Shown here piece after piece: positions 24,491-32,518 of a stretch of DNA of 34,195 nucleotides. How positions within the stretch are numbered: position 1 is the stretch's first letter; every line of letters begins with the position of its first letter. The stretch is from Desulfovibrio desulfuricans. GTDB taxonomy: Bacteria > Desulfobacterota > Desulfovibrionia > Desulfovibrionales > Desulfovibrionaceae. The stretch spans positions 1 through 34,195 of the forward strand of contig NZ_JANFYZ010000021.1 of NCBI RefSeq assembly GCF_024460775.1, read 5' to 3'. The translations under genes were made by a program, and so were the position numbers. Below the pieces are notes generated by a model. The model searched no databases and was not told where the DNA came from. It saw nothing but the letters and a program-made list of their open reading frames with translations.

Positions 24491-27236
24491 CGTACTGTGC
24501 AAAGCCCTGTGCCTTGCCGTGCTGGCCTGCGCCACCCTGGCGCTTCCGGGTGGAGCCGTAGCGGCAGAAGGGCCCCTTGTGCTTGTTCTGCCCTTTCAGG
24601 TGAACGCCGGGCCGGAAATGCCCAACGCCTCGCAGGATGTGCCTCAGGCGATTGCCGATCAGCTCAAGCAGAACGGCATGCGCACTGTTCCCATGGAAAC
24701 CGCCCGCGTTTTGCAGCGCAACAGCGGTGAATCCATTGACCTTGCCACCGCCCGCGAGCTTGGCCGCAAGGCCGGAGCGCGCATGGTCATTTACGGCAAG
24801 TTCAATCAGCTTGGTCAGGGCTTTTCCATGGACACGCGCATTGTGCCTGTCTATGAGGGCGAAGCCGTCCCCGCCGGATTTGAGCGTAACTCGCTGACCT
24901 CGCTGAACGAGTGCGCCGCTGTGCTGGCCAAACGTGCGGCAGAAATTTCCAATCCCGCCACCGCCGCCGAGGCCGCGCCCCAAAAAAACGATGCGCCGGC
25001 GACCCTTGTTCCCATGAACGCCCCCACCTCTGCCCACGGCGGGCTTGCCGATGTGCAGGTACGCGGCATGAAGGTGCTTGACCCCGATACAGTGCTCATG
25101 CGCCTCACCATCCGCAAGGGCGACAGCCCGGACGCCACGGCCATCAACGAAGAAGTAAAGCGCATATGGGATATGGGCTACTTCAGCGATGTGCAGGCCA
25201 CGCTTGAAGGCAACGTGCTTGTGTTCACCGTGGTTGAAAAGCCGCGCATCGACAACATCGTTGTTGACGGTTCGGACAAGGTCAGCAAGGACGACGTGCT
25301 TGCGGCCATGGGCACCAAGAGCGGCAGTGTTCTGAACGAACAGGTGCTTTCGGACGACCTCCAGAAAATCAGCGAACTGTACCACAAGGAAGGCTTTTAC
25401 CTTGCCAAGGTCACCTACCGTCTTGAAGACCGTCAGGGTGGGCGCGGCGCAGTGCTGGTGATCAGCGTTACCGAAGGCAACAAGCTTTATATCAGAGACG
25501 TCAAGATTGAAGGCCTCAACAAGCTCAATCGCGGCGATCTTGACAAATACATGGCCCTCAAGACACGCGGCATTTTCTCGTGGCTGACGGGTACCGGCGT
25601 GCTCAAGGACGAATACCTGGAGCGCGACACCAACGCCATTGCCGCCTTTGGCCTTAACGAAGGCTACGTAGATATTCAGGTGGCTGCGCCAACCGTTGAA
25701 TACCGCGACGACGGCATCTACATCACATTCAACGTGCACGAAGGCCCCCGCTACACCGTGCGCGACGTGGTCTTTGCTGGCGATGTTATCGACAGCGAAG
25801 ACAAGATGCTTGAAGTCGTGCAGATGGACGACTGGAAAAAATCCGACAAGTACTTCTCCCTCACGGTCATGCAGGAAGACTCCAAACGCCTGACCGACTA
25901 CTATTCCGATTACGGTTATGCTTTCGCCGAAGTGGACACCAAGGTCGTCAAGGCCGATGACGGCAGCGATCAGGTGGACGTGGGCTATGTGATCAACAAA
26001 AAGCAGAAGGTCTTCATCCGCCGTCTGTCTGTCGAGGGCAATACCAAAACCCGCGACAACGTCATCCTGCGCGAAATGCGCCTGGGCGACGGCGACATGT
26101 ACGAAGGCGCCAAGCTGCGCCGCTCCAACGAGCGCCTGAACCGTCTGCACTTCTTCTCTGCCGTGGATATGGAACTGATCCCCACGGAGAACGAAGACGA
26201 AGTTGACCTCAAGGTCAAGGTCAAGGAAACCAATACCGGCGCCATCATGGGCGGCGTGGGCTACTCCAGCTACTACAGCGTGGGCGTCACCGCATCCGTC
26301 ATGGAGCGCAACCTCTTTGGCCGCGGCTACTGGTTGCAGTTGCAGGGCTTCTTCTCCTGGCGTCGTACGTCGGGCGTGCTGTCCTTCACCAACCCGCGCC
26401 TGTACGATACCGATCTTTCTGTCGGCAACGACCTGTACTACACGCACGATTACTGGGACAACTTTACCAAGGACACCGTCGGCGACACCATTCGCCTGTC
26501 GTATCCCATTGGTGAATACACCAGCATAGGCGGCGGTTATCGTCTGGAACGTTATGTTCTTTACGATGTGGACGACGACGCCTCTCCCTACATTCGCGAC
26601 TACAAGGGCACCAACTGGACAAGCGCCGTTTCTGGCCGCATCCTGCGCGACACTACGGACTCCAAGGAACGCCCCACCAAGGGTACCATTGCCCGCCTGT
26701 GGGCTGAATACGGCGGCGGCGGCCTCGGCGGCACAGACAACTTTATCAAGACTGTGGCCGACTGGCAGGGCTTCTGGTCCTTTAACCCGCAGAACACCAT
26801 CCACTTGCGAGGTCGTTTGGGCGGCGTGTACCAGAATACCAACTCCAACGTCCCGGTGTTTGAACGCTTCTGGGTTGGCGGCATGGATACCATTCGCGGT
26901 TACTCCTTCTCCGACCTCTCGCCCCGCGACTACAAGTACAACGGCGACCAGATCGGCGGCGACCGCATGGGTGTTGCCAACGTTGAATACATCTGGACCT
27001 TCCAGAAAGACCTTGGCCTTGCTCTGGTTCCCTTCTTCGATGCCGGTTACAACATCGACAGCAAGACCATGGGCAACGACCTCAACAAATACATCGTCTG
27101 CTCCACGGGCCTTGAACTGCGCTGGCGTTCGCCCATGGGCGACCTTCGTATCGCCTACGGTATCCCGCTGGTTCAGGACTACGACAAGGAACGTGAATCC
27201 GGTCGCATAGAATTCAGCATGGGCCAGTTCTTCTAG
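24471..27236 (+). CDS. bamA: Outer-membrane assembly factor BamA with extra N-terminal domain
   Basis: This 921-residue core of the BAM complex inserts beta-barrel proteins into the outer membrane. It has a signal peptide (cut near VAA, residues 30-32), then an extra domain (about 34-160) and a Pro/Ala linker (about 160-190). Five POTRA domains follow (about 193-257, 258-336, 340-424, 428-510 and 513-588), then a 16-strand barrel (about 589-921) containing the DTIRGYSF loop-6 motif and ending in FSMGQFF with a C-terminal Phe. Usual BamA proteins are about 800 residues. The extra domain (PLVLVLPFQVNAG..., ...ARELGRKAGARMVIYGKF) resembles the N-terminal alpha/beta domain of TolB. The ATG overlaps the end of lolD by 20 bases. 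A terminator follows. Confidence 0.94.
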   Translation: MKRFLNNVLCKALCLAVLACATLALPGGAVAAEGPLVLVLPFQVNAGPEMPNASQDVPQAIADQLKQNGMRTVPMETARVLQRNSGESIDLATARELGRKAGARMVIYGKFNQLGQGFSMDTRIVPVYEGEAVPAGFERNSLTSLNECAAVLAKRAAEISNPATAAEAAPQKNDAPATLVPMNAPTSAHGGLADVQVRGMKVLDPDTVLMRLTIRKGDSPDATAINEEVKRIWDMGYFSDVQATLEGNVLVFTVVEKPRIDNIVVDGSDKVSKDDVLAAMGTKSGSVLNEQVLSDDLQKISELYHKEGFYLAKVTYRLEDRQGGRGAVLVISVTEGNKLYIRDVKIEGLNKLNRGDLDKYMALKTRGIFSWLTGTGVLKDEYLERDTNAIAAFGLNEGYVDIQVAAPTVEYRDDGIYITFNVHEGPRYTVRDVVFAGDVIDSEDKMLEVVQMDDWKKSDKYFSLTVMQEDSKRLTDYYSDYGYAFAEVDTKVVKADDGSDQVDVGYVINKKQKVFIRRLSVEGNTKTRDNVILREMRLGDGDMYEGAKLRRSNERLNRLHFFSAVDMELIPTENEDEVDLKVKVKETNTGAIMGGVGYSSYYSVGVTASVMERNLFGRGYWLQLQGFFSWRRTSGVLSFTNPRLYDTDLSVGNDLYYTHDYWDNFTKDTVGDTIRLSYPIGEYTSIGGGYRLERYVLYDVDDDASPYIRDYKGTNWTSAVSGRILRDTTDSKERPTKGTIARLWAEYGGGGLGGTDNFIKTVADWQGFWSFNPQNTIHLRGRLGGVYQNTNSNVPVFERFWVGGMDTIRGYSFSDLSPRDYKYNGDQIGGDRMGVANVEYIWTFQKDLGLALVPFFDAGYNIDSKTMGNDLNKYIVCSTGLELRWRSPMGDLRIAYGIPLVQDYDKERESGRIEFSMGQFF

Positions 27237-27268
27237 CCCTCACTTCTGCCGCAGCAGCGGCAAAGATT

Positions 27269-27316
27269 CAGCGCGCCGGAGGCACAGTTTTCTGTGTATC
27301 CGGCGCGCTGCTTTTT
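27269..27316 (+). terminator. Intrinsic terminator after bamA
   Basis: CAGCGCGCCGGA (27269-27280) pairs perfectly with TCCGGCGCGCTG (27299-27310), with an inner CACAG-TTTT-CTGTG hairpin, followed by CTTTTT. Confidence 0.9.
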
Positions 27317-27359
27317 CCATGCCCATGCCAAGGCTTATCAGCCGGCAAAAGAGGGCGTT

Positions 27360-27388
27360 TTGCCATCTTTGCGCTGCTGGCATACAAT
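27360..27388 (+). promoter_or_regulatory. Sigma-70 promoter for the amidase gene
   Basis: TTGCCA (27360-27365), a 17-bp spacer and TACAAT (27383-27388) match the -35 and -10 consensus at 5/6 each. Transcription would begin near 27395, about 46 nt before the ATG at 27441 and just after the bamA terminator. Confidence 0.65.
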
Positions 27389-27440
27389 ATGCTAACAATA
27401 ACGCAGGCAAAACTTTAAAAGTCAAATTACCGACACCATC

Positions 27441-29927
27441 ATGGCAAAAGGAAAAACCGTGGCCGGAAAAAAAGCCCAGCCCAAGGCTTCCGAACCAACT
27501 GGCAGCAACCAGATGCGCAGACTTGTTCCGCCTCTGGCCTTTCTGGTTGCCCTGTGCCTGATGGTCGTCTGCTTTTACGACTCCGGCTATACTTCCTTGC
27601 CGCCAACTGGCAAGCGCTACGATCTTGCCAAGGCAAATATTGAAACCCTGCGGCAGGACGAAAAGCGTTCGGGCCAGCGTGAACCGTGGGAAAATCTGGC
27701 TGCGGAGTTCCGCGCCATCTATGATGCTGATCCGGGCTGGCCCAACCGCCCTGCGGCCCTGTTCCGCGCTGCGGAAAGCCTGGAGGAGCTGGCCCGACGC
27801 TCGTTCGCCAAGGCTGATGCCCGCAAGGCCATTGAGTGTTATGAAGCTGTCGCCCAGCGCCATGCCGACAGCCGGCTTGCCGATGACGCCCTTTTTCGTG
27901 CGGCCAAGCTGCACGCCGCGTGGCTTAAAGACGACAAAGGGGCACTGGCCCTGCTTGAGCGCATCAAAGCCCAGTACCCCAAGGGAGATATGATTCAGGA
28001 GGCACTGGCCCTGGAAAAGACGCTTCAGGCCGCTGCCAACGGGCGCACCGCCCCAGAGGCGCGTCAGGTTTCCAGCACCGATGGCAAGGAACCCAAGGAT
28101 GAGGCCGCCCCTGCAAAGGGAGCTTCTGCCCCCACGCCCAATACAGCCGCATCTTCCACAGCTGGTGGCGCTGATGCAGGAGGCCAGCTTGCCAAGGCTT
28201 CGGCCTTACAGTCCCTGCCACAAGCGGAACTTTTGCCCCGTTACCGCGAGGCCAAGACAAAAATGGATGCCCTGCGCGCCGACAAAGTCCGTTCATGCTG
28301 GCGTCAGCCTTGGGAAGAACTGACTGCTGAATTTCTGCGCATCTATACCAGCCGTAAAGACTGGGCCATTTCTCCCGGTGCGCTGTTCCGCGCTGCTGCC
28401 AGTCAGGAGGCTCTTTCAGACTGCTCGCATCTTGCAGATGAATACCGACAGGCGCGCGACCTCTATCTCAAGCTTGCGCAGGAATTTCCCAAAAGCGCCC
28501 TGGCTGACGACTCGCTGCTCCGCGCCGCGTCCATTGAGGCAGACCGCCTGAACCAGACCTCGGAAGCTCTGGAACTGCTTGACGCCATCATGGCCCTCTA
28601 TTCCGGCGGCGATATGGTGGCGGAGGCGCAAACCCTGCGCACCCGCCTCACAGGCGCACCTGCAGCAACTGCCAGCAAGGCTGGCAATGCGCCGCAGGTT
28701 ACCCGCCCGGTGGTTCAGTCCCTTTCGTGGAATTCGCTGAGCAAGAACAGCGTGGAGATTGTCCTTGAGCTGAGCGCCCCTGCCCGTTACACGGCAAAAT
28801 TGAATACAAGCAGCGCAAAAGGCAAAAACAGGGCTGAGCAGGCATCCTTGCATGTCGCTCTGGAAAATGCCTCTGTGGAAAAGGATATTCGCAAGGGCGT
28901 GAATATCCGGGGCAGCCTTTTCAAGGGAATGAGCGTCAGCGACAGCAAGGGCGGCGAAACCGTGCTCCAGTTCAATTTTCAGGACGCTCGCCGCTTTGAT
29001 GCCCGTACAGAAACCAACCCCTGCCGCATTATCCTGCGGGTGGCTGGCGGCAGCACGCAGTTGCCGCCTGTCAGCAACGCAAAAGCCGGATTCGCCGATG
29101 CGCAACCCGCAGCGGAAAACTCGGCAACAGTGGCCGATGCCAGCGGCACCCAGCCTGCGACCCCGCCCTCGCCGCGCCTGGTGCGCGATATGGCCCGCCA
29201 GCTCGGCCTGACGGTACGCACGGTATTTATTGATGCCGGACACGGCGGGCGGGACCCCGGCACCAATCACAACGGAGTGCTGGAACGCATCGTATCCCTT
29301 GACGTGGCCCTGACCCTGGGCCGACTGCTTGAGGCCAATGGCCTGGAGGTTGTTTACAGCCGCACTGCCGACAAGCATATCTCGCTGCGTGAACGCACCA
29401 CCATGGCCAACGCCGCCGGAGCGGATCTGTTTGTTTCCATCCACGTCAACGCCAATGATGATCCTTCAGTGCAGGGCTTTGAAACATACTACCTCGATAT
29501 TGCCAGCAATCCTGAGGCAGCACGCCTCGCCACCCTTGAAAATGCTGACGGCGACCACCGGCTCGGCGATATGCAGAAAATGCTCGCCGATGTCATGCTC
29601 AATGCAAGGGTGGACGAATCACGCCATCTGGCGCAAGATATTCAGCGGCTTTCACAGTTCCGTTTGAAGCGCCGACAGTATGATACAAAGGATAATGGCA
29701 TCAAATCTGCGCCATTTATTGTTCTGCTCGGCGCACAAATGCCCGCAGTACTTGTGGAAATTGGTTACTGCACCAACAGGGAAGAAGCAGCAAGGCTTCT
29801 TACGCCCAAATACCGCATGACCCTGGCCGAGGGGCTTGCCGAGGGCATTCTTGCTTACAAGGACAAGCTTCTTAAGCGCAGGACGGTCCAGAATTCCTTG
29901 ACGCAAGAAGGCGCTGGTGCTATGTGA
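27441..29927 (+). CDS. Membrane-anchored N-acetylmuramoyl-L-alanine amidase (Amidase_3) with duplicated module
   Basis: This 828-residue periplasmic zinc amidase cleaves the amide bond between MurNAc and the peptide stem. A short cytosolic tail and TM (about 29-47) are followed by two related helical modules of about 130 residues (about 60-200 and 265-405), then an AMIN-like beta domain (about 420-535), a linker, and the catalytic domain (about 593-810). Zinc ligands fit H601 (DAGHGGRDPG), E615 and H668 (SIHVNAND); the catalytic glutamate is E773 (VEIGYCTN). Family AmiC-type enzymes are about 400 residues, so about half of this protein is extra. The ATG at 27441 has no clear Shine-Dalgarno; M25 is an alternative. 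It stands after its own sigma-70 promoter. Confidence 0.92.
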   Translation: MAKGKTVAGKKAQPKASEPTGSNQMRRLVPPLAFLVALCLMVVCFYDSGYTSLPPTGKRYDLAKANIETLRQDEKRSGQREPWENLAAEFRAIYDADPGWPNRPAALFRAAESLEELARRSFAKADARKAIECYEAVAQRHADSRLADDALFRAAKLHAAWLKDDKGALALLERIKAQYPKGDMIQEALALEKTLQAAANGRTAPEARQVSSTDGKEPKDEAAPAKGASAPTPNTAASSTAGGADAGGQLAKASALQSLPQAELLPRYREAKTKMDALRADKVRSCWRQPWEELTAEFLRIYTSRKDWAISPGALFRAAASQEALSDCSHLADEYRQARDLYLKLAQEFPKSALADDSLLRAASIEADRLNQTSEALELLDAIMALYSGGDMVAEAQTLRTRLTGAPAATASKAGNAPQVTRPVVQSLSWNSLSKNSVEIVLELSAPARYTAKLNTSSAKGKNRAEQASLHVALENASVEKDIRKGVNIRGSLFKGMSVSDSKGGETVLQFNFQDARRFDARTETNPCRIILRVAGGSTQLPPVSNAKAGFADAQPAAENSATVADASGTQPATPPSPRLVRDMARQLGLTVRTVFIDAGHGGRDPGTNHNGVLERIVSLDVALTLGRLLEANGLEVVYSRTADKHISLRERTTMANAAGADLFVSIHVNANDDPSVQGFETYYLDIASNPEAARLATLENADGDHRLGDMQKMLADVMLNARVDESRHLAQDIQRLSQFRLKRRQYDTKDNGIKSAPFIVLLGAQMPAVLVEIGYCTNREEAARLLTPKYRMTLAEGLAEGILAYKDKLLKRRTVQNSLTQEGAGAM

Positions 29928-30127
29928 GGCGAGTAATTTCAACTACGTGTCCCCGGCCTGTATCATAGCAAATGACTGTTCCTTTGGGCGCGTCTGATAA
30001 TTATAGCTGTTTTGCCAAATGTATTGAACAGTTGCAAACAGCAGTGGCATCTTCTCTTACGGCGCGCGGGTCATCCCAGTTCCGCAAGGACGACATAACA
30101 AATCAGCATTGGGGAAGGAGAACTTTC

Positions 30128-30673
30128 ATGCGCAAGGTTTTGATGACGGCTGTTGCGGTTGGCTTGTTGCTTGCCGGGCAAGTCTATGCTGCAGACGGCG
30201 GCGCCGTACCCGCAGCCAAGATCGGTGTTGTTGACATGCAGACCGTGGCGACGCAGAGCGTCCCTGCCCAGGCCGCCAAAACAACAATGGAAAGCAAGTT
30301 CGGCACTGAACGTAACGAACTTGAAAAACAGGGCGAAGCGCTGAAGAAAAAGGCCGATGCTCTGAAAAACCCCAAGGCCAGCGAAGAAAAGAAGCTGGAC
30401 TTCATCCGCTCCAAGCAGGATCTGGATCAGAAGACCCGTAACTTCCTGCGCAAGGTTGAACAGGAAGAAGTGAAGCTTCGCCAGGACATGGTTACCCTGG
30501 TTTTCAGCGCCACCTATGAAGTTGCCCGCGCCAAAGGCTTCAACTTTGTGGTGGACGTCACCGCCGGTGGCGTGCTGTACGCCGACCAGTCCATGGATCT
30601 GACCCAGGACGTGCTGGCCGAAGTGAACAAGATCTACAAAGAAAAAGCCAACGACAAGAGCGGCAAAAAATAA
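30128..30673 (+). CDS. skp: Periplasmic chaperone Skp/OmpH family
   Basis: This 181-residue periplasmic chaperone holds unfolded outer-membrane proteins on their way to BamA. The signal peptide ends near VYA (residue 21). The mature start KIGVVDMQTVA is typical of OmpH proteins. A long charged coiled-coil (about 60-130) forms the tentacles, and the protein ends in a beta segment (FNFVVDVTAGGVLYAD) and a lysine-rich tail. AAGGAG lies 7 nt before the ATG; the frame is open upstream to 29972 but has no other ribosome site. It lies 200 nt after the amidase gene and is followed by a terminator. Skp next to bamA is a classical arrangement, although here the amidase gene separates them. Confidence 0.92.
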   Translation: MRKVLMTAVAVGLLLAGQVYAADGGAVPAAKIGVVDMQTVATQSVPAQAAKTTMESKFGTERNELEKQGEALKKKADALKNPKASEEKKLDFIRSKQDLDQKTRNFLRKVEQEEVKLRQDMVTLVFSATYEVARAKGFNFVVDVTAGGVLYADQSMDLTQDVLAEVNKIYKEKANDKSGKK

Positions 30674-30694
30674 AGCCCTCAGCCGTTAATTCTC

Positions 30695-30731
30695 AGGCCT
30701 CTCAACCCGGATGGGGCGAGAGGCCTTTTTT
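30695..30731 (+). terminator. Intrinsic terminator between skp and fabZ
   Basis: AGGCCTCTC (30695-30703) pairs perfectly with GAGAGGCCT (30718-30726), followed by a run of six T (30726-30731). A second hairpin, CCGCC-AACA-GGCGG (30736-30749), sits between it and the fabZ ribosome site. Confidence 0.85.
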
Positions 30732-30776
30732 CATGCCGCCAACAGGCGGATAAGAACAACTCATCAGGAGGCCCCC

Positions 30777-31244
30777 ATGCAGGATACCGCCCCCCAGAAT
30801 ACGGGCATGGACATACAGCGCATTTTGCGCCTGCTGCCGCACCGCTACCCCTTTTTGCTGGTGGACAGGGTTGTGGAATGCGTAGCAGGCTCGCACATCC
30901 GGGCCTATAAAAATGTTACGTTCAACGAACCTTTCTTTCAGGGGCATTTTCCCGGTGCTCCCATCATGCCCGGCGTGCTCATTCTGGAAGCTCTGGCCCA
31001 GACAGGCGGCCTGCTGGCCGTTTCCGGCATGGACAGCCTGGACGACAAGCTCTTTCTCTTCACCGGCCTTGATGGCGTAAAATTTCGCCGCCAGGTGGTT
31101 CCCGGCGACAGGCTTGACCTTGAATGCAGCAATCTGCGCATGAAACTCAAGCTCTGCAAAATGGAAGCCCGCGCCTTTGTGGACGGCAAGCTTGCCGCAG
31201 AGGCCCAGATTACCGCCGCCATCGGCGACAGGCCCAAGGGCTAG
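30777..31244 (+). CDS. fabZ: 3-hydroxyacyl-ACP dehydratase FabZ
   Basis: This 155-residue hot-dog-fold dehydratase converts 3-hydroxyacyl-ACP to trans-2-enoyl-ACP in fatty acid synthesis, and also balances flux between phospholipids and lipid A. The catalytic His57 lies in FFQGHFPGAPIMPG and Glu71 in VLILEALAQ, both diagnostic. The N-terminal LLPHRYPFLLVDRV is the standard FabZ start. AGGAGG lies 6 nt before the ATG at 30777. Length is normal. In many genomes fabZ lies in a bamA-skp-lpxD-fabZ-lpxA run; here it follows skp directly but after a terminator, and no lpx gene is present in the window. A terminator-like hairpin follows. Confidence 0.95.
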   Translation: MQDTAPQNTGMDIQRILRLLPHRYPFLLVDRVVECVAGSHIRAYKNVTFNEPFFQGHFPGAPIMPGVLILEALAQTGGLLAVSGMDSLDDKLFLFTGLDGVKFRRQVVPGDRLDLECSNLRMKLKLCKMEARAFVDGKLAAEAQITAAIGDRPKG

Positions 31245-31270
31245 TTCCACAAAAGCTGGCCGCAATGTTT

Positions 31271-31309
31271 AAGGGGAAGGGATTAACAATCCCTTCCCCT
31301 TTCATTTTT
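31271..31309 (+). terminator. Intrinsic terminator after fabZ
   Basis: AAGGGGAAGGGATT (31271-31284) pairs perfectly with 31288-31301, with a 3-nt loop, followed by TTCATTTTT. It also separates fabZ from the convergent minus-strand gene ending at 31379. Confidence 0.88.
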
Positions 31310-31378
31310 CTGCCCTCCGGCGCAAGGCCATCTGCCCACAAGCAGACCGCACGACGGAATTTTTTACTGCTATTTGCC

Positions 31379-32518
31379 CTAAAAAAGCGAAAGGCTGTGC
31401 AGGGCATCCACCACATCTTCCACCGGCAGCGAATCAAGACAGGAAGTGTGAGGCCGTGGGTATTCAAAGCCCAGGTTGAGGTAGGCGTATGGCCCCTTGT
31501 GCGGCAAAAGTGCGCGCACATGACGCCCCACCGGCCCCCAGCGCAAGGGATTGGTCGGCCCATGCAGCCCCACTGTTGGTGCGCCCGCAAGCGCTGCCAG
31601 ATGCATGGTGCCCGTGTTTACGGAGACTACAGCCGTGGCGCGGCTGAACAGCCAGGCAAGGCCTGCAAGCGATGTTCTGCCCGCAAGCGAAATCGCAGGA
31701 CATTGGGGATGCGCCCGCAAAAAAGCGTCATTACGCGGGGCATCGGCTGGCCCACCGGTCAGGTAGACCTCAAAACCCTTGCTGCCCAGCAGTCTGGCCA
31801 GAGCATCCCAGCTGTCGGCAGGCCACTCCTTGAGCCAGGCATTGGAGCCTGAGGGCCACATGTGCAGAAAAACCCTCTGCGGCAAGGCATCGCCTATGTC
31901 GCCTGCTGGTTCCAGCCTGCCGCAAAGTTCAGCGGGCAGATCATCCGGCGGAGACTGCGGCAAAAGCAGGCGTGGCGCACCCTGAAGATCCGGGTACAGG
32001 GCGCGGCCCAGCTCCATGAAATTTTCCACCTCATGCCTGTCATTGCGATGAGGCACCTTGAAGCTATAGCCAAAGGCGCGGTGCTGCCCTTCCGTATCAA
32101 AGCCCACTGTGGTTCGGGCGTTGGAAAGATTGCTCAATATGGCCCCAAGCCGCGCCCACTGCGTGCTGTCAATGAGCACATCGAGACGTTGCTCGCGCAG
32201 CCATGCTACCATGGCAGAAACATCCGTCACCGCAAAAGACGCGCACTGGTCAATACCAGGGATCAGACTGACAGTGGCGGCATTGGCGCGGGACACGAGC
32301 AGGGCAATATGCACGTTGGGCAACCGCTCGCGCAGGGCGGTGATCAGCGCTGAAAGCAGCAGCAGATCGCCAATGGCTCCCAGACAGATAAAACCCACTC
32401 GCTGCGGCGCTGCGGGCACAGATTTTTTGCCCAGGCGCGCAACCGCGCTGCATGCCGCCAGGGGTATGCCCGCATAACGATCAAGCAAACGGTTAAGCCT
32501 GTTGCCGCGTTCTCCCAT
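31379..32518 (-). CDS. Glycosyltransferase family 9 (heptosyltransferase-like)
   Basis: This 379-residue family 9 glycosyltransferase has a GT-B fold. The N-terminal domain opens with RVGFICLGAIGDLLLLSALI. The C-terminal nucleotide-sugar domain has FLHMWPSGSNAWLKEWP and VNTGTMHLAALAGAPTVGLHGPTNPLRWGP, the pattern of ADP-heptose:LPS heptosyltransferases. It probably adds a sugar to lipopolysaccharide or a related glycan at the inner membrane; the donor is not certain. The ATG at 32518 overlaps the preceding gene's stop as TGATG, with GGAG about 7 nt upstream, so translation is coupled. A longer frame to 32572 is rejected because it lies inside the upstream gene. Confidence 0.88.
   Translation of the reverse strand: MGERGNRLNRLLDRYAGIPLAACSAVARLGKKSVPAAPQRVGFICLGAIGDLLLLSALITALRERLPNVHIALLVSRANAATVSLIPGIDQCASFAVTDVSAMVAWLREQRLDVLIDSTQWARLGAILSNLSNARTTVGFDTEGQHRAFGYSFKVPHRNDRHEVENFMELGRALYPDLQGAPRLLLPQSPPDDLPAELCGRLEPAGDIGDALPQRVFLHMWPSGSNAWLKEWPADSWDALARLLGSKGFEVYLTGGPADAPRNDAFLRAHPQCPAISLAGRTSLAGLAWLFSRATAVVSVNTGTMHLAALAGAPTVGLHGPTNPLRWGPVGRHVRALLPHKGPYAYLNLGFEYPRPHTSCLDSLPVEDVVDALHSLSLF

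Noticed and set aside
24372..26804. Very long open frame (about 810 codons) antisense to bamA
   Set aside because: It is a composition effect of high-GC third positions in bamA. There is no ribosome site, and the protein is His/Val/Gly-rich without any recognisable fold.
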